Assembly: GCA_038503065.1 (NCBI GenBank)
Contig: JBCAMK010000003.1
Coordinates: 2,108,001 to 2,172,000 of the forward strand
DNA length: 64,000 nucleotides
Source of the DNA: Paragyromitra xinjiangensis
Lineage: Eukaryota; Ascomycota; Pezizomycetes; Pezizales; Discinaceae
Direction of reading: 5' to 3'
Shown piece after piece: positions 47,101 to 60,695 of this stretch. The notes beneath the pieces were generated by a model. That model was not told the origin of the DNA, did no database searches, and worked only from the letters and a program-made list of their open reading frames with translations. How positions within the stretch are numbered: the stretch's first letter is position 1; every line of letters begins with the position of its first letter. The position numbers and the translations under genes were made by a program.

Positions 47101-50100
47101 AAATAATATGGGGTATATTGCAGTTATATTGAGGTTTTGGGGGTGCCACACTCCACACCAAAATTTGGTTCGAGATACTTAAGTTCTTCTTTTAGACGTG
47201 GCCCGCAGTTGGGCCTTTGCCGATTTTAATCATAGCGCATATAGGAAGGAAAAGAACATAAGATACTCATAATTTCCGTTGCTAGCCACGTGCACCCCAG
47301 CATCTATTCAGCAGCTTATAATAACTCATGTTAGCTGCTCCTAATAGTTTCATCTAGCTACGAAGCCTCAGACTGTATTAAAAATATTGGTTTTCTTCAA
47401 ATACTCTACATGGCCAAGAGTGATCTTGCCTCTACCCTCAACAATTATTATGCGGTTATGCTGAACGCGAAGATATGTGGGGTACGGTTTGTTTGTAGTT
47501 TGTTTGAAGTTGTTATGGATTTGTGTGCTTTGTGCTTTGTGCTCGTTGTTTTGGGGCTGAATGCGGGTGTTCAAAGACTTAGTTAAGTGTACTCCTTCCT
47601 GGCAGACACAGTTGAAGCTAGGTACTATCGTACCATAACCCAGGTTGTTGGATGTACTCAATGAATCGATCAATCAATATCCTACGATCACAAAGAATCA
47701 CTCGAGTCTAATTGCCTACTGCTTATTGGATATGCTTCCTGACAGGTACAGACTCCGTGACTCGGTTCGGGTTAATTAATTCATTAAGTACATAGCTAAC
47801 CATTAACGATTTTAATGCCCCCTTGCCCATATTTAGCTATCATTTACAAACATAGCCCCTCTACTAGCGAGAAAATATGTAAGGTCTGTCCGGTTCGGTA
47901 TAAGCAACGCAGAAGAAAGCTTCAAGAACAGCAAACTTTAATTCCTATGCCTCCCAATTCACATGAATATGTTTCGTCATAATCGTACGGAGTTCTTCTA
48001 TTTCATTTTATTAATTCTTATGGCTATAGCGAGATGCTCAATAAGTTGAGGGTCGTCGCTTTGTACCAAACCGAACAAACCTCATACGCGGGATTAATAT
48101 AGGCGAATGAAACATCCATGTCAAGTGGCCACGTAATCCAACGCGTGGACTGAACTTTGATCACCATGTAATCTGAAACCCAGCACGAAATTTCCGGCAT
48201 TCAAACCAAGTATAAGCACAAGATCGACAGTCTTCCACTCCCCAAGGCATAATAGAAGCTTAGCTTCACAGTCTCTCACTCGGTACATGAAATCCGTCAC
48301 GTTAGCCTGAAGTTATATAATTGATGACTGATATCAAGTATGAACAAAATACAGAACCCTACAGGCTATATATAGCTGTAGGCCCCGGGGAACGAACGGA
48401 ATTATCGGAGGGAGGTGGAGTTTCTTACGGCCGCCTGTAGAAAGGGGGTATTTTTTCGTAGAGAATAGCTTTTTGTGGCAGTATATTCACGTAGAAGATA
48501 TTTGGTAGATTGATCGGCCAATCATGATCACGTAGAAACGCTCGAGGAGAGCTAAGTGCGAGTGATTTATTGTGACAAATGTGATAATCCCTATAATTCA
48601 AAATCTATCGGAGTATCATGGTCAGTGCACAGCTTTTAGTCTGTTGAATCATCGCAGGAGTACAACCTTCTAAGAGGAAAATGGAGTTTGGAGGCAGTCC
48701 TTGACTGAAGGGACCCCTCTTGCATGTAGTCTCAAGCTCTTCCCTTCGGAAAGACCTGTACTCGCGCGTAAATCCGAACGTCTCCCCAAGAGATGCTACT
48801 TCAGATTCTTTGCTCGTCCCGAAGCACCAAACCAATATCTGGGCGTCTCTGCTGTGATTTGTGGTTTGAATCCGTGCCCAGACGAGGCTCTGCAAAGCTC
48901 TGCAAAGAAAACACGAGATTTCGCAAATGGCTTGCCTCGGTTGAAAAGCTAACAGTTTTTTTCTCTTCCCAGGAAGCAAGTTCATAACTCAGGATCTGTG
49001 CTATAGGATTGCGTCGAGATGTGTGCTATAAATATTAGAGATCTAGGGAATAAAGTAAGTAGGGAAACTAAAATTGAAAGATAGTAGGTGCATGTATGAT
49101 CACGGTTAAGAAATGCCCTAAAAAAATATCACGTACAACTGGGCGAGGCATAAAGAGGTTTTCCCCCAAAGGCCTGTCCACTGCCTTGAGATGATAGTTG
49201 CCCTGAGTGTGGTTCTAGTCGATGGTAAATTGTCAAGGGGAGATGGTCTACTATCGAGTGTGAAGGAAAGAGGCTATTGAATAATTCCAGCACAGAAAAG
49301 GGGGTGCTTACTGGCCGGTCTTTGGGCGTAATACCTTCCTGGAATAGCTGTCTATTGTGTAAGGATGAGAACAACAGCATCAGAATGTAGGAGTAGCCGA
49401 ATGAACGAGTGGGTCTGTGCTATGGCCCTAGAGTTATACAACGTAATAAATATCTAAGGAGTACGCAAATTGAGGATGATTGAAGGAAATGAAATCACCA
49501 AACTATAACGGCCATGTGATTTTGATAATAATCGAAGTGTGCGGGAGTTGGATTCGATCGAGAAGTGATAGAGAAACTGCCCATCCTTACTGTTCTGCTT
49601 TGACCTAACTACATAGAAGTCACCTTCCAAACAAAAAATGTGGCGTTTGTATGAAGCAAGCTATCAAGATCTTGCGAATGAAAAGTCTCGAGCTACTCGA
49701 TCGAGTGACCTTTCATGAGTTGTGATGATAGGGCAAGGATTACTGTGCCGATGCCGACCAATAGGTACTAGCACACTAGGCATCTATTTCCTCGTTACAT
49801 CTGTGCCGCTTCGGCAAAGGTTATAGTCACCCGGAGTCGTCTAGTACCCACTTTGCTCGTCTACAAGGTGGGAGTCTCGGGGGTGCTGAGCAATCAGTAC
49901 CGGCGTGAGCCGCCCGACCCAGGAGGGTTTGGCGAAATCCGATGCTTTATTGTTCACCAACTCTGCAATTGACCCAGATTTAGCTGACTGTGTGCATACC
50001 AACAAACAATCAGTTGGGAGTCACGATTCGAAACTAGATTTCGTTGTCGAGTGATAGGTCTGTACGCTATCGGTTGTTCTACTAACCAGCGACCAGAGTC

Positions 50101-51662
50101 TAGATCCTTGTTTCGAACTTTCAAATCTACTCATTGTGGAGCCCAGGCCTATCATTCGGTTTCTGCATAACTGTTTGTGGTCTAGAAGGTTCACGAGCCC
50201 CACTGTGCACGGCCTTCATTGTGGGGTTAGGTTAAATTTATTGATTGGAGGAAGCTTCTATACTTGGCTGATGAAGTCGTTTCTAGTTACTCGAGTTAAT
50301 AAATCAGCCGATGGACAGGGGCCTGCGAAGGTATAGAGTAATGAGGGTCGGACCCTGAGTTAGAATTTTCTACAATGTTTGCCAATTCCGTTAAGCAGCC
50401 ATGCCTTGTTTGTCAGCCAACCAGCCCCGTTGATTGACCAGGAACGACCGTTGCGCGCTGAGCTGAGCATCAGTAAATGATCTGTTCGCCCAAATGATAC
50501 TGCCCAACCAACGCTGTAACGTGATCTGATGCAGGTAATAGCTGGATTCTATTGGAATTACATCCAAGTCTCCTAGTCGTGCAGAAATTACCTATCGTCA
50601 TAGCTTTTGGTGGCGTCGAAACCCCCATCAACCAGGTTCTGCGAGAGTTTCTCCTTTTTTATTTCTACAGTAGCAAACTGACCAAAAGCCGTAGTCGCCC
50701 ACTCGGTTCGGCGGCACTGTGCATGTGGCTAAATCTCGGAACAATTGGGTAGGAGATTAACTGCCGGTCCGAGAGACAGGTCCCGAAGTGTCTTAGACAT
50801 GCTTTGCGTTTACACTTGCGTAATCGCGATAAGAGCAGGGAACGCGTCCGGAACGCTAGGTCTAGATACACGCGGCACTCGCCACACTTCTGTCGTGTTT
50901 CGTTGTTCATATAGATTAAGCAGCCCATTTTGACGCGCGGGTCTCTGTATATTGTGTTCGCGCATCTTTGAGGCTTTCGAGATCGCGTCGATGGGTTTAT
51001 TAATCAGATATGCGCTACTTGGCAATAATTGTTTAATAGGCCTATGGATTCAATCGATCTTCATTCCACTAACCCGATTTCCTATTGAGTGGGGTTAGCT
51101 GTGATAATCTTAAATGTTCGTTCCAGCTCTGCGCCTGTAGCGAATACTTTCCGTCCCCGCTAGGCGCTAGGTAACGTTCGCCCCAGCACGCCACCAACTG
51201 CAATAAAGTAAGACAAAATGACATCGTTTCCCGTTGCGAACAAAAATTGAAACAACATCAGTAGCAATTTTACTTTGTTCTGTGGAGATCTGGAATAAGG
51301 AGCTGGTTTCCCTGAAAAAGCAAACAATTTGTCCGAGAACTAATTAGCCTGAAAATGAATGCATATGCACCTAATTTACAAGTAGAGTACGAAATGGTTC
51401 CCGGAAGTCCCGTCACTACATGTAACTAGGATGAGTGAGGGCCATGCATGTGAGACCATCGAACCTTGAAATAACCAGAGAGAAAACTTCTCCTCCGTAC
51501 CTATACATATACCATTTCGAACGAGCCATGTCTTGATTAAAATAAGATCGACCATTGGCCTTCCTGCGTTCAGATGATGTACACATATAGTAATAAGTGA
51601 TAAAATAGTATACATGAAGTAGATCGACTCGAACCGACGGCATCTCGGAGCGTGTGGGCCTA
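44146..51662. other. Long gene-free stretch (7.5 kb)
   Basis: After the Hsp70-like 3' end no convincing gene is seen until the stop codon of the Pth11-like gene at 51663. Frames such as 45475-45708, 47368-47673 and 48605-48985 (minus) lack domains and introns. A degenerate LTR fragment lies at about 47727-47771. An AGGCCTAGGCCTAGG palindromic run is near 46366. The stretch is probably old mobile DNA. Confidence 0.5.
47727..47771 (+). mobile_element. Degenerate LTR fragment
   Basis: TATTGGATATGCTTCC...CTCCGTGACTCGGTTCGG resembles the first ~47 bases of the solo LTR at 60696 (TGTTGGATAT...CTCCGTGACTCGG). Several differences are G-to-A or C-to-T. Similarity stops after about 45 bases. Confidence 0.65.
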
Positions 51663-53049
51663 TTAAGAATGAGCACTGGAAACCTCAACTTGGAAGTCCT
51701 TCTTCATTTGGATGCCTTGATGGTGGACTTCCTGAGGCTCGGTCAAAATATTCTCTTCGCTGTCGCTGTCGCGACCAGACCCAGAGCAGTAAGCCGAAGT
51801 TCCTCTTTTTGATGCGCTCTGCATGAATGAGAGCTCCATAGTTTTCTTGGATTTCCGCGTGTTACTGCCAGAGAGATAACCCAGGGAAGATGCCTTCTGA
51901 GTTGTTCTCTCGGAAAAATACTTGAAGAGAGGGGCAAGCGTTGGGATGCAAGTTGTTGTGATCTGATGTCTGTTAGTCACTCTGCATAGCGCACATGTAC
52001 ACAGATATGAGTAAACTTACCCCGACATTCATTTCAATGGTGCCCCACAGAACAAGCATAGTGGAGTTGCCATTCTTTGCAATCGTGATTATTTGAACCA
52101 ATCGCATCACCGAGCAAACAGTCGTGAAACTAAACAAAGCGAACAATCCGATCAAAGCAACCTAAATCGATGTTTAGTCCAGAAACTCGAGATTTTTGTA
52201 TCATGTTGCGCTACCTTCTTCCTATTTGCAATCTGTGTTCGGAGGAAAAGGGGAATCGGAAGGATAATAACGCATATATCGAAGAAAATGGTGTTCGCTG
52301 CTAGCACGTAGAAAGTGATGTCGTTTGGAAGACATGTTCCCGGTGTCTTCGGTGCCCACGATCTTTGTACCTATATAATTCAGTAAGCTTCGCGACGATT
52401 CTCGCGGGCAGAGCCTCTAGACCTACAGGTTTGCATTGGAACAACAAAACGAGAATGCCGCCAAAGTGGGTTAAAACACAAGTAATCATTATCCACCAAG
52501 TAAGCCGTCTATATCCTCTTTGCTTAGCTACAAGTCTTATATATGCCAGACACAAAGAGACTTTGAATCCAGTTATCCCGAGCATGTAGAAGGGACGCCC
52601 AGCAAAATTAACCTGATTCGTCAGTAAGGTTTTTTTCGCAAGAACTAGATACAACAGACCTCTGCATATTTGTTCGCGTCCGCTGGCGGTCTGTACTTCA
52701 AATCCAAGCCTAAACCCCATCGTGTCTCTGTGATATCTCGTTAGTCTTGACTAACTTCGAGTGATTCGTGATGATACTTACGCTCAATTGCTAGGGCATT
52801 GTATATTATGCTACATATCTAAGTACTTGGTTAGTTTAAGAGGGGTACTATTTTTTTTTGCAGTGAACTAACCGTAGAAGCAACAATGACCCAGTCATCA
52901 GCTCCAAAAGTCTTCAACATAAAGATTCTCACGTGACATCGTAGGAGAGTCGCAGCGGTGGCTATAACTGTGAGGACCACACAGACCGGAATAATCGTTG
53001 GAGCCTGGGATGCAATGCCCGGGCCTAAGTTATGTACCCACTGTGTCAT
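51663..53049 (-). CDS. Pth11-like / fungal rhodopsin-domain membrane protein, 7 exons
   Basis: The model is complement join(53049..52873, 52818..52782, 52727..52660, 52612..52427, 52370..52215, 52161..52021, 51962..51663), 354 aa. Six introns of 47-58 nt all keep frame. Seven hydrophobic segments fit the family: PVCVVLTVIATAATLLRC and DDWVIVAST early, the TRWGLGLDL loop, FYMLGITGFKVSLCLAYIRL (helix 3), WWIMITCVLTHFGGILVLLFQCKP (helix 4), PGTCLPNDITFYVLAANTIFFD, ICVIILPIPLFL, and ALIGLFALFSFTTVCSVMRL. The CKP-x(n)-W-x-P-x-x-PGTC motif and the late N-VG-I-T-T-T-CIPTLAPL motif are hallmarks. The C-terminal ~90 residues are a Ser-rich cytoplasmic tail. It is probably a plasma-membrane protein of the Pth11 class, with unknown ligand. 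It diverges from the MFS gene 1.5 kb away. The 37-nt exon 2 is supported by YNALAIE-QTRWGLG continuity. Confidence 0.88.
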
Positions 53050-54559
53050 ATCGGAAGGAGTGTGATTGTTGACTTCGAGAACTCTGTGCGTACGCTACTG
53101 ACGGTCTTCCTTGAACCCACTTCAAGAACGGAATGGACCAGGAAATTTGCTGATCTTAAACTGTGAGGAGTGTTGCTCCCCCAAGACCGTTATGGACAGG
53201 ATCTGTGGTTTTTCACTGCAGAGTTGACGCGAGTGCTGCGGGATGATTGTTTCCGGGTTTGATAGCGAGCAGCATTCCAACTCAAAGCAAGGGTTACGGC
53301 CCGCATGCATGGGGTGCTTCTGGTGTTTAATATTTGGGAATTTCAAGTATTACGCACGACGCACCTGGTAGCTACTGTGATTCGGAGCGAATAAGGTGAC
53401 AAGTACGCATCATATCAGAAAATCTCAAACACACCGTAACGTCACATTCAAGACTTTTCCTGTCTGGCATCTGATAATAAGAGGATCGCAATAAGTCTAG
53501 GGATTTGGAGACGTATCAATGTCTCTCGTGGTGTTTGCGAGCATAATTCACTCTGAGTTCCCCAGGGATGAAATGAGAGTGCTCATTTACTACCCCCACC
53601 AACAGACGCGCAGACATGGACTAGCGCACGGTGTACCGGATGGTAAAATTCAAAGCCTGCTGCGAAGCTCATCGAGTTTCTTTAATTGCGCCACCATCTA
53701 ATCAGGCAGGGGGTGTGCACACCGACAGCAACCCAATCCGCGACTGATCGTGAGAGGCGACCAGGTTCCAGGATGGCTTGCGAACGACTGATTCGGCAGA
53801 TCACAGATCCTGATCGTCGGCTAGAGGAGACTATCAAGCTATGCCGCGGTTATCAGGCAACTAAGCATGCTTGTAAAAATAAGGTATCCCACATATGTAA
53901 CTAAGGAGAAGTGCTTTTTGGGGTACTAGCGTCCGGTTTGACAGGCATGGAAATCCATTGATATGCTTGGCTCCAAGAAGCGGCATTTTCTCTTAACTAA
54001 TAAACCTGGACAAACAGTATTCTCTGAATGCTCCTGCCCAGCTGGTGGTTAGAGGGGTGGCAGCTATCTATTTGCTGGCCCTTTTAATAACGGGTCCGTG
54101 CGCAGTGTCTCTGCTTCAAACATCGCCCCTTCAACACAGCAAGCGGAGAATCCTAAGAGGAATAAAAATCCACGCCACTTTGTTTGCCCCTTCTGACATC
54201 TGCACCTAGAGAAAATAGTGCCTTGCGTTATTTTTCCGGCAGTTGATCGCGATTGGCCGCTTAGATGCTTGCAAGCGAACTAAAATTTGTACCTACTGAG
54301 CCGCTCATAAACGCAATACTTACATGTAGTATTGGTAACTACTTATGCATGTAGAAACAACCTTCTCCAGTCGAGACTTGGAAACTCTGTGGTTATAGTA
54401 TCGCTGTCATCCAGCGTCCCCTATTACTTTACTGACACGCTTCGCCCTTTCACCCAGTCAGCCCCCCTACATAGAACCCCCCCCCCCCGCCCTGCAGTTC
54501 TCTAAATTTCTTAATTATTGCAATCCGAAAATCTTCTCTCTCGTTCACTATACACCACA
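53050..54559. other. Divergent intergenic region between Pth11-like and MFS genes
   Basis: About 1.5 kb serve as upstream DNA for both genes. A C homopolymer (54478-54489) and T/C-rich leader precede the MFS start. The small frames at 53519-53904 show no domain. Confidence 0.55.
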
Positions 54560-56433
54560 ATGGAAGTAGGCAACGAAAAAGAAGCCCACGCTGTGGTGGT
54601 CGGTGATGGAGCTTCAACCAATTCACCTAGCAGCGACCGTCACAACCATTCAAAGAGCAGAGACATGGATACAGCGTTGACCTACATTCAGAATGCTAGA
54701 AACGGCGATGGCTCATCAGTCAATGAGAAACAACTCCTTCGAAAGATCGACTGGCGAATAGTTCCTATCATGTTTGCTTGTTACACTATGCAATTTATCG
54801 ACAAAGTTCTCATCAACGTAAGTCCCTTACTTCCGGACCATCTTCAGACATGATGCTAATGGCATATGACAGTATGCTGCTGTTATGGGTCTTCCCAAAG
54901 AGCTCAAACTTGTCGGGAATCAATTCACTTGGGCTGCAACAGCTTTCTTCATCGCATATCTGATTGCTGAAATCCCAACTGGTACGCTGTCTCCTGTTAT
55001 TTCTAATTGAAGGTTCTAACATGTACGTAGGTTACATTCTTCAGAGAGTTCCAGCTGGGAAGTACTTGGCCATAAATGTAGCTCTCTGGGGTATTGCTAC
55101 AGGCTGCACAGCTGCTACCAAAAACTTCCATGGCCTTCTCGTTGCTCGTATCTTTCTTGGTATCTTTGAGGTAATTCACAATGGCATCACCGTGAGGGTA
55201 CATAGAGCTGACAAAGCATGAAAAGGCTGCTATCGCACCATGCCTAACCATCATCACGGGAATGTGGTACACTAAATCTGAGCAGCCAGCAAGATTTGGT
55301 TTCTGGTATTGTGGTCTGGGACTTGGTCAGATCGTGGGTGGTATCATTTCATATGGTAAATATTATCTCTTTCAATTCTGTATTTCGGTTTCGGTATTAA
55401 CACCGTTTAGCATTTCAGCATATCAAGCCCGGTGCGTCGCTTGAGGGCTGGAAAATTATGTTCATCGTGCTTGGTCTCATCACATTCTTTATCGGCGTCT
55501 GGACATACTTCTGTCTCCCTGATACACCAATGAATGCAACATTCCTTGAAGAAAAGGAGATTGTTCGTGTTCTCGAGCGTGTTAGCGAGAATCAAACTGG
55601 TGTTGAGAACAAGAAATTCAAGATGTCCCAGGCTATTGAGCTTGCATTGGATCCTCAAATTTACCTAATGCTTATGGTTACAGTTCTGGTAAGCTCACGC
55701 TATCTATGTCCAATTTTTTTAGGCTAATTCATCCCAAGTGTTCCGTTTCGAGTGGTGTCATCACTACATACTCTGCAACTCTTATCAAAAACTTTGGATA
55801 TAGCGCTCCTAATTCAGCTCTTCTCAACATGCCATCTGGAATTGTCAGCATTTTTGTTACCATCCTTTCTGGTATCGCAGTTGGAAAGAGCTCCAATAGG
55901 TGGCTTTGGATTGCCGGCCTTGCTATCCCTGGAGCCCTTGGAGGGGCCTTGATGTCGTTCCTGCCCAACAGTAACAAAGGTGGACTTCTTGCTGGTATCT
56001 ATTTGATCAATTCGATCGTTGCCGTTCTCGTCATAGTTTTCAACTGGCTTTCCTCCAACGTTGCCGGCCACACCAAGCGATCAATTGCGACTTCCCTTGT
56101 TGCAGGTGCCTTTTCTATCGGAAACATCATTGGTCCCCAGACCTTCCAGGCCAAGGATGCGCCCAACTTTTATCCCGCCAAGATTGCTGTTCTTGTTACA
56201 CAGGCGGGAGCTGCCTTATTTGCAATCATTTTGCGATTTTACTACGGTTGGCAAAACAGTCTTAAGGAGAAACGCTCTCAGGAAATCAGAGATCAAGGCG
56301 ACGACATGTCTGATGATTTCAAATGGGGCAACTGTAAGTTCCACATTCCCCCCATATGTTTCTTGTAGGAAACTCGACTGACAGTTTGGTAGTAACCGAT
56401 AAGGAGAACACACGGTTCCGCTATGTTTACTAA
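54560..56433 (+). CDS. MFS carrier, anion:cation symporter (Dal5/allantoate permease) family, 7 exons
   Basis: The model is join(54560..54817, 54873..54981, 55031..55170, 55226..55355, 55411..55688, 55739..56333, 56393..56433), 516 aa. The six introns (49-59 nt) are all in frame. The N-terminal ~65 residues are hydrophilic. Then LLRKIDWRIVPIMFACYTMQFIDKVLIN, the conserved start of helix 1, is followed by GNQFTWAATAFFIAYLIAEIPTGYILQRVPAGKYLAINVALWG in pieces and RIFLGIFE. Next come the TIITGMWYTKSEQPARFGFWYCGLG block (helices 4-5) and GWKIMFIVLGLITFFIG. After the central loop the C-terminal six helices end in NLTDKENTRFRYVY, a typical family terminus. Members import nicotinate, allantoate, pantothenate or other organic anions; the substrate cannot be told. 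The intron before GVITTYS uses an AAG acceptor just after a GCTAAT branch site, the least certain junction. Confidence 0.9.
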
Positions 56434-59400
56434 TTTTTTTTTCTTTGCTTTCACATTCGTTGTACGCGCCGGGGTCACGGTATAACTGTTGGACCTTCGT
56501 TTATTCGTTTTTCTGCATAAAAGTGTTGTATAAATAATTTAGATGACTATTAAGTGTTTTAAATACTTGACATGTATTTAAGCTTATCATCCTTTTCCAC
56601 CTAGTTGGAGACAAAAAGTTGCCAGTCTTGCATGTCAGGTTGGAATTGAAAGAACTGAATATCGGCCAAAAGCTTGCCTATATAGGGAATATCTATAGTC
56701 AAATGTTGATAGATTGAGCTTACGTATACGCACTTGATTATTCATGATAGAAGGCCTCATTGTTGCCCACAGGTGCTGGAGAAACATGTACCTCAGACTA
56801 CGACCCTAACTAGTAGAGCTTTGGGGGTACCAATATGATAACAAACTGTCATACGATCGCTTGACCACTGCAGTTGCTACTACCAAGCTCCAACCCACTC
56901 CCAGGGTCCTACAAATAGAGGAATCTGCATCCCACGTGCATGTATAGCCTATTTGTGCAACATGCTACAATAAGAACTAGTTTCCCGGCGGACATCCCGG
57001 CGATTTAAGCGGGGGCCAGACACTGTCGCGTAGGCCAATAGCTGTGCCTGAATTGGGAAGGGCATCGGCCCGAGCCCAACTTACGAAAAATTGTACCCAA
57101 ACATGAAATCTCTATGGGCAGCAACCCAATCCCCTATAGCATGAGTGCCTGGTTTCCCCTGGCTCGTGGCCCAGGGGCATGGGTTTCGGTATTGGTGCCT
57201 TCATACACACCCATTTTGTTGGAAGATAGTGTTAGTACTGCGTCTGGAGCAACGTCTCATTCGAGTATCATGCTAGAACTAATGGACAGAGCTAGAATTC
57301 TAGGCATCAACTGCAGCAACTAGAATTTTTCCAATTGCCGAAGTTTTAACCAAAAGAAAAGAGAAAACACCCTGTGTGCCGTGTGCCGTGTATCTAGTCC
57401 CCTGCCACCCTCCCTTGAGAATTGCGTGCTAGGTGGGTTCCTGTGTATATTTTAGTAATTCATGATATCGTTCCTAATGCCGCACTCGGAACACAAGGGA
57501 AAAAATGGTCCACCCCTCATAATGACAATAAGATAATAAGATTGTTTCTAGGGCCCGGGTTAAAGACCATTCAAGCCTATATAGCTATCTGCTCAAACAT
57601 GATTGACCACAAGTCCCCGACAGAAGAACCTAGAACGCCTAAAATATACTTAGTAAAATTGACTAAAATATACCCTACGTGTGGCGACGCCTGCAGGCTC
57701 TTATTCCTACCGAAACTTTTCGGGCGGAGAATTTATAGTTCCCGAACAATTAGGCACGTAGTCTATGGGCTCGGGTTACTCAAAATTTCGCGTGCCTGGC
57801 TTCCACCGCACAGCTTCCAGTCGGCAAAAGATCGCACCACCATACATGTAGCTATCTAAGGTGTGCACCCGGCAACTTCTATTGACCAGAGTTAGCTTTT
57901 CCAGCGACAAAATGGCCGGAAGATTTCCCTGAAGAATAAAAGAAGGCCTGCGAGGTTGAGTCCATTAGCCCTTTAGGGATGTTACCTCGAGCTCACCCAA
58001 GGGAATCGAGTGAGACTAATATGCCGAGCGACAACTTCCTAATCCACGATCTCAAAACATGCGCAAATTCTAAGTCTTTTGTTCGATAAAAATATCCCTG
58101 AGACACAGTTTTGAGTTGTGATTACCTAAAACCTCCAAGAAAAAAGAATGACAGGAGAGAAGCAATATGGTTAAAGGTTCTCTTGGCTCACAAAGCCTTC
58201 CGGGCGGTTCTTCTCAAACAGGAGTCTGTGTGGGTATTATCTTGGTAAAATTTACTTTTCCAGGAACCTGCGTCCCAGGAATTTGGTGTTGGATACAATA
58301 AGATTAAAGGTCATGATACGTGAGTATAAGTGTGGGTGAAGGCTCATTCATCCTAGTGATAAGTACGTAGTAGAAATTCCGCATCCTAAAGTTTCTTTTT
58401 CGCCATGGCGCCAAGAGATGGGGTTTCGGTGATAAGGATATGCAACTTTACAAAGTCGGAGGTGTTGGAGCTAGAACTAGATGGAGAATTCCCCCCACCC
58501 ACCCGTTTCCGACAGATCCCCTTATGGGCTCACAATCAGTTGGCCAACCTCTTTCTAGTTTCCTGCAGAAAGTATGCTACCAGCAATAAGGACGGCAGTT
58601 TTTGGGGCGAATTTCGGGGGTGGGATAGACTTGTATGTGTACCTAGGTCTTCGGCGACCACCAGCTGCAGACTTTGAAGTCTCTTAGTAATTTTGGGGAT
58701 AGCTTCTGCTAGTCCAAGATTGGCTATGCGCTCAGGATCTGAAGTCGAGTCACACATTCCCAAACCTTTTCACACCCGAATATTTGAGCATGGCCATGAA
58801 CAATCCATAAACGGCTGTGTGCTAGATCCAGAGCTCGAGCATCCCCGGCCCCAATCTTTTTTCCATTCCTAGGCCTGAGAAATGGGCAAAACCATACTCT
58901 AAAGTCCAGGATGCCCAGGATTTGAACTTAAGTGAGGTTTCATGATCATGAGGTGTCTCATGTAAATCACTGATATCGATCATAAGTAAATCCATGTGTC
59001 AGGTAAGTCTAAAGCGATCAGAGGTGCACGGTAGCCATATGCTAGGACCAAAGGGGCTAGGAAATATATACGGAGGGATAAGTTAATATTCCAAAAGATA
59101 TTAAGAATATTAGGTAGGCGCATTATGGCTTTGTAGCTGAATATATCAACCTATATAGAAAAGTAAAAATTCTACAGCAGAAATATCCCAAGGACCTTCG
59201 AACCTACTTCAGACCGAACTATTTCTGATCTAAAATATAAGCAAATGAAATAGCCACGCCGGCGGAAAATACACAACGTTAGAACTTGTAAAGCCCATAG
59301 GCCCGGGCCCTCTCTCTACAAGACGTGGAAATGCATCAATATACGCATTGATCATACAATAGAGGCACAAAAGGCACAAAATAGTGCATTTACAAACGAC

Positions 59401-59850
59401 TTCCCTTTACATACAACTTTCCCTACACCTTTCCCAACGACTTTCCCTGTGATTTGATATTTTTACTGGATTAAGTAGGGCCTTGCTGGCTTACATGTAT
59501 ATGGAATTGCACCCAGCACACAAAAAACAGATACCTACCACCACTACCACTAGGTGCCACTTCAAACCTCATCACGTGCACTCATAATCGATAATGTTCA
59601 AATTATAAGGTTTAAAGTCTGGCATCTTTTTATTTTTACTGATGCGTTTACTATACACGTACACGTATACGTAACCTTGCAATTGTGAAGCCCGACTGTA
59701 GAATTAAGCCCTATAGCTAGCTAGTTGGCACGAAAAAGGTAACAACCTAGGGGCAAACGGCCTCTAAACTCAAATCTCAGGAGTCAACTTTGGACTTAAT
59801 TATGAGTGTATCTATAAGGTAGTTCGAATAACCAAACCACGCATGTGAGT

Positions 59851-60405
59851 CTATGTATGTACTCTGACCCGTTTTCCATTATGGCCCGTTTACAAACCGG
59901 TTAGCCTATTTACCAATGGGATCACTTTGAACATCGGCTGGCTCATCTACAAAGTGAAAACAAAAGATGGCCGATATTCAAAATTCCATGCACCAAGGTA
60001 AGATTTCTCTTCTCCCCCAATTGCCACCTCCCGGGCCTCTAATCACAGCTGTACCTTGCTGTAATTAATGGATTCGGCCATGCCTTTTTTTCTTCCCCCA
60101 CAGTGCAACTCCACAGATATTGAATTTGCTGTGGCGAATAATTTGCTATTGAGGTTCAGTATAGCAAGATGCAGCTGTATGTATGGTGCTGAGGCTAAGC
60201 TGATACTTGTATGTTGAAAGAGTTCCCAAGCTCACTTACAGATAGTGTATGCTTTGAATATCGGCCATCTCTTAGCTTCACTTTGTAGATGGGCCAGCTG
60301 ATGTTCAAAGTGATCCCATTTGTAAATAGGCTAACCGGTTTGTAAAGCGGCTTGGCCAGTTTGTGAATCGGCATTTATGACAAACAGGTCAGAACATACG
60401 CATAG
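59851..60405. mobile_element. Non-coding terminal-inverted-repeat element (MITE-like, ~555 bp)
   Basis: The left arm (59851-59983) and right arm (60253-60405) are inverted copies. Both contain GTTAGCCTATTTAC, GGGATCACTTTGAACATC, ATCTACAAAGTGAA and GATGGCCGATATTCAAA in the same order when one is reverse-complemented. The outer ends read CTATG and CATAG. The right arm is longer by about 20 bases because a block near AAACCGG is partly duplicated. The ~270-bp centre has no open frame. No clear target duplication is seen. It is probably a non-autonomous DNA transposon that has drifted. Confidence 0.9.
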
Positions 60406-60695
60406 CTCTATACTAAATTTCATATATAATTATTCAGAGCTAACAGAAATAAGGGGCTGAAGCTGCCGCGCGTCGTATGCATTATATTAAAGTTTCTCGA
60501 TCATAAACAATCACACTACCATACAGCTAGAAAATAGGTCTAACATACGTAGGTAATAGCATAAATAGGTGAAAGATGCACTGAACACAAACCTTGTACC
60601 CTCCGCGAATTCCGAAAATATGAGTTAGCAGAAAAAACCAAGCCTTTTAACTACAGATAGTCATAGAATATCACTCGCATATTCATGTCAAAATT

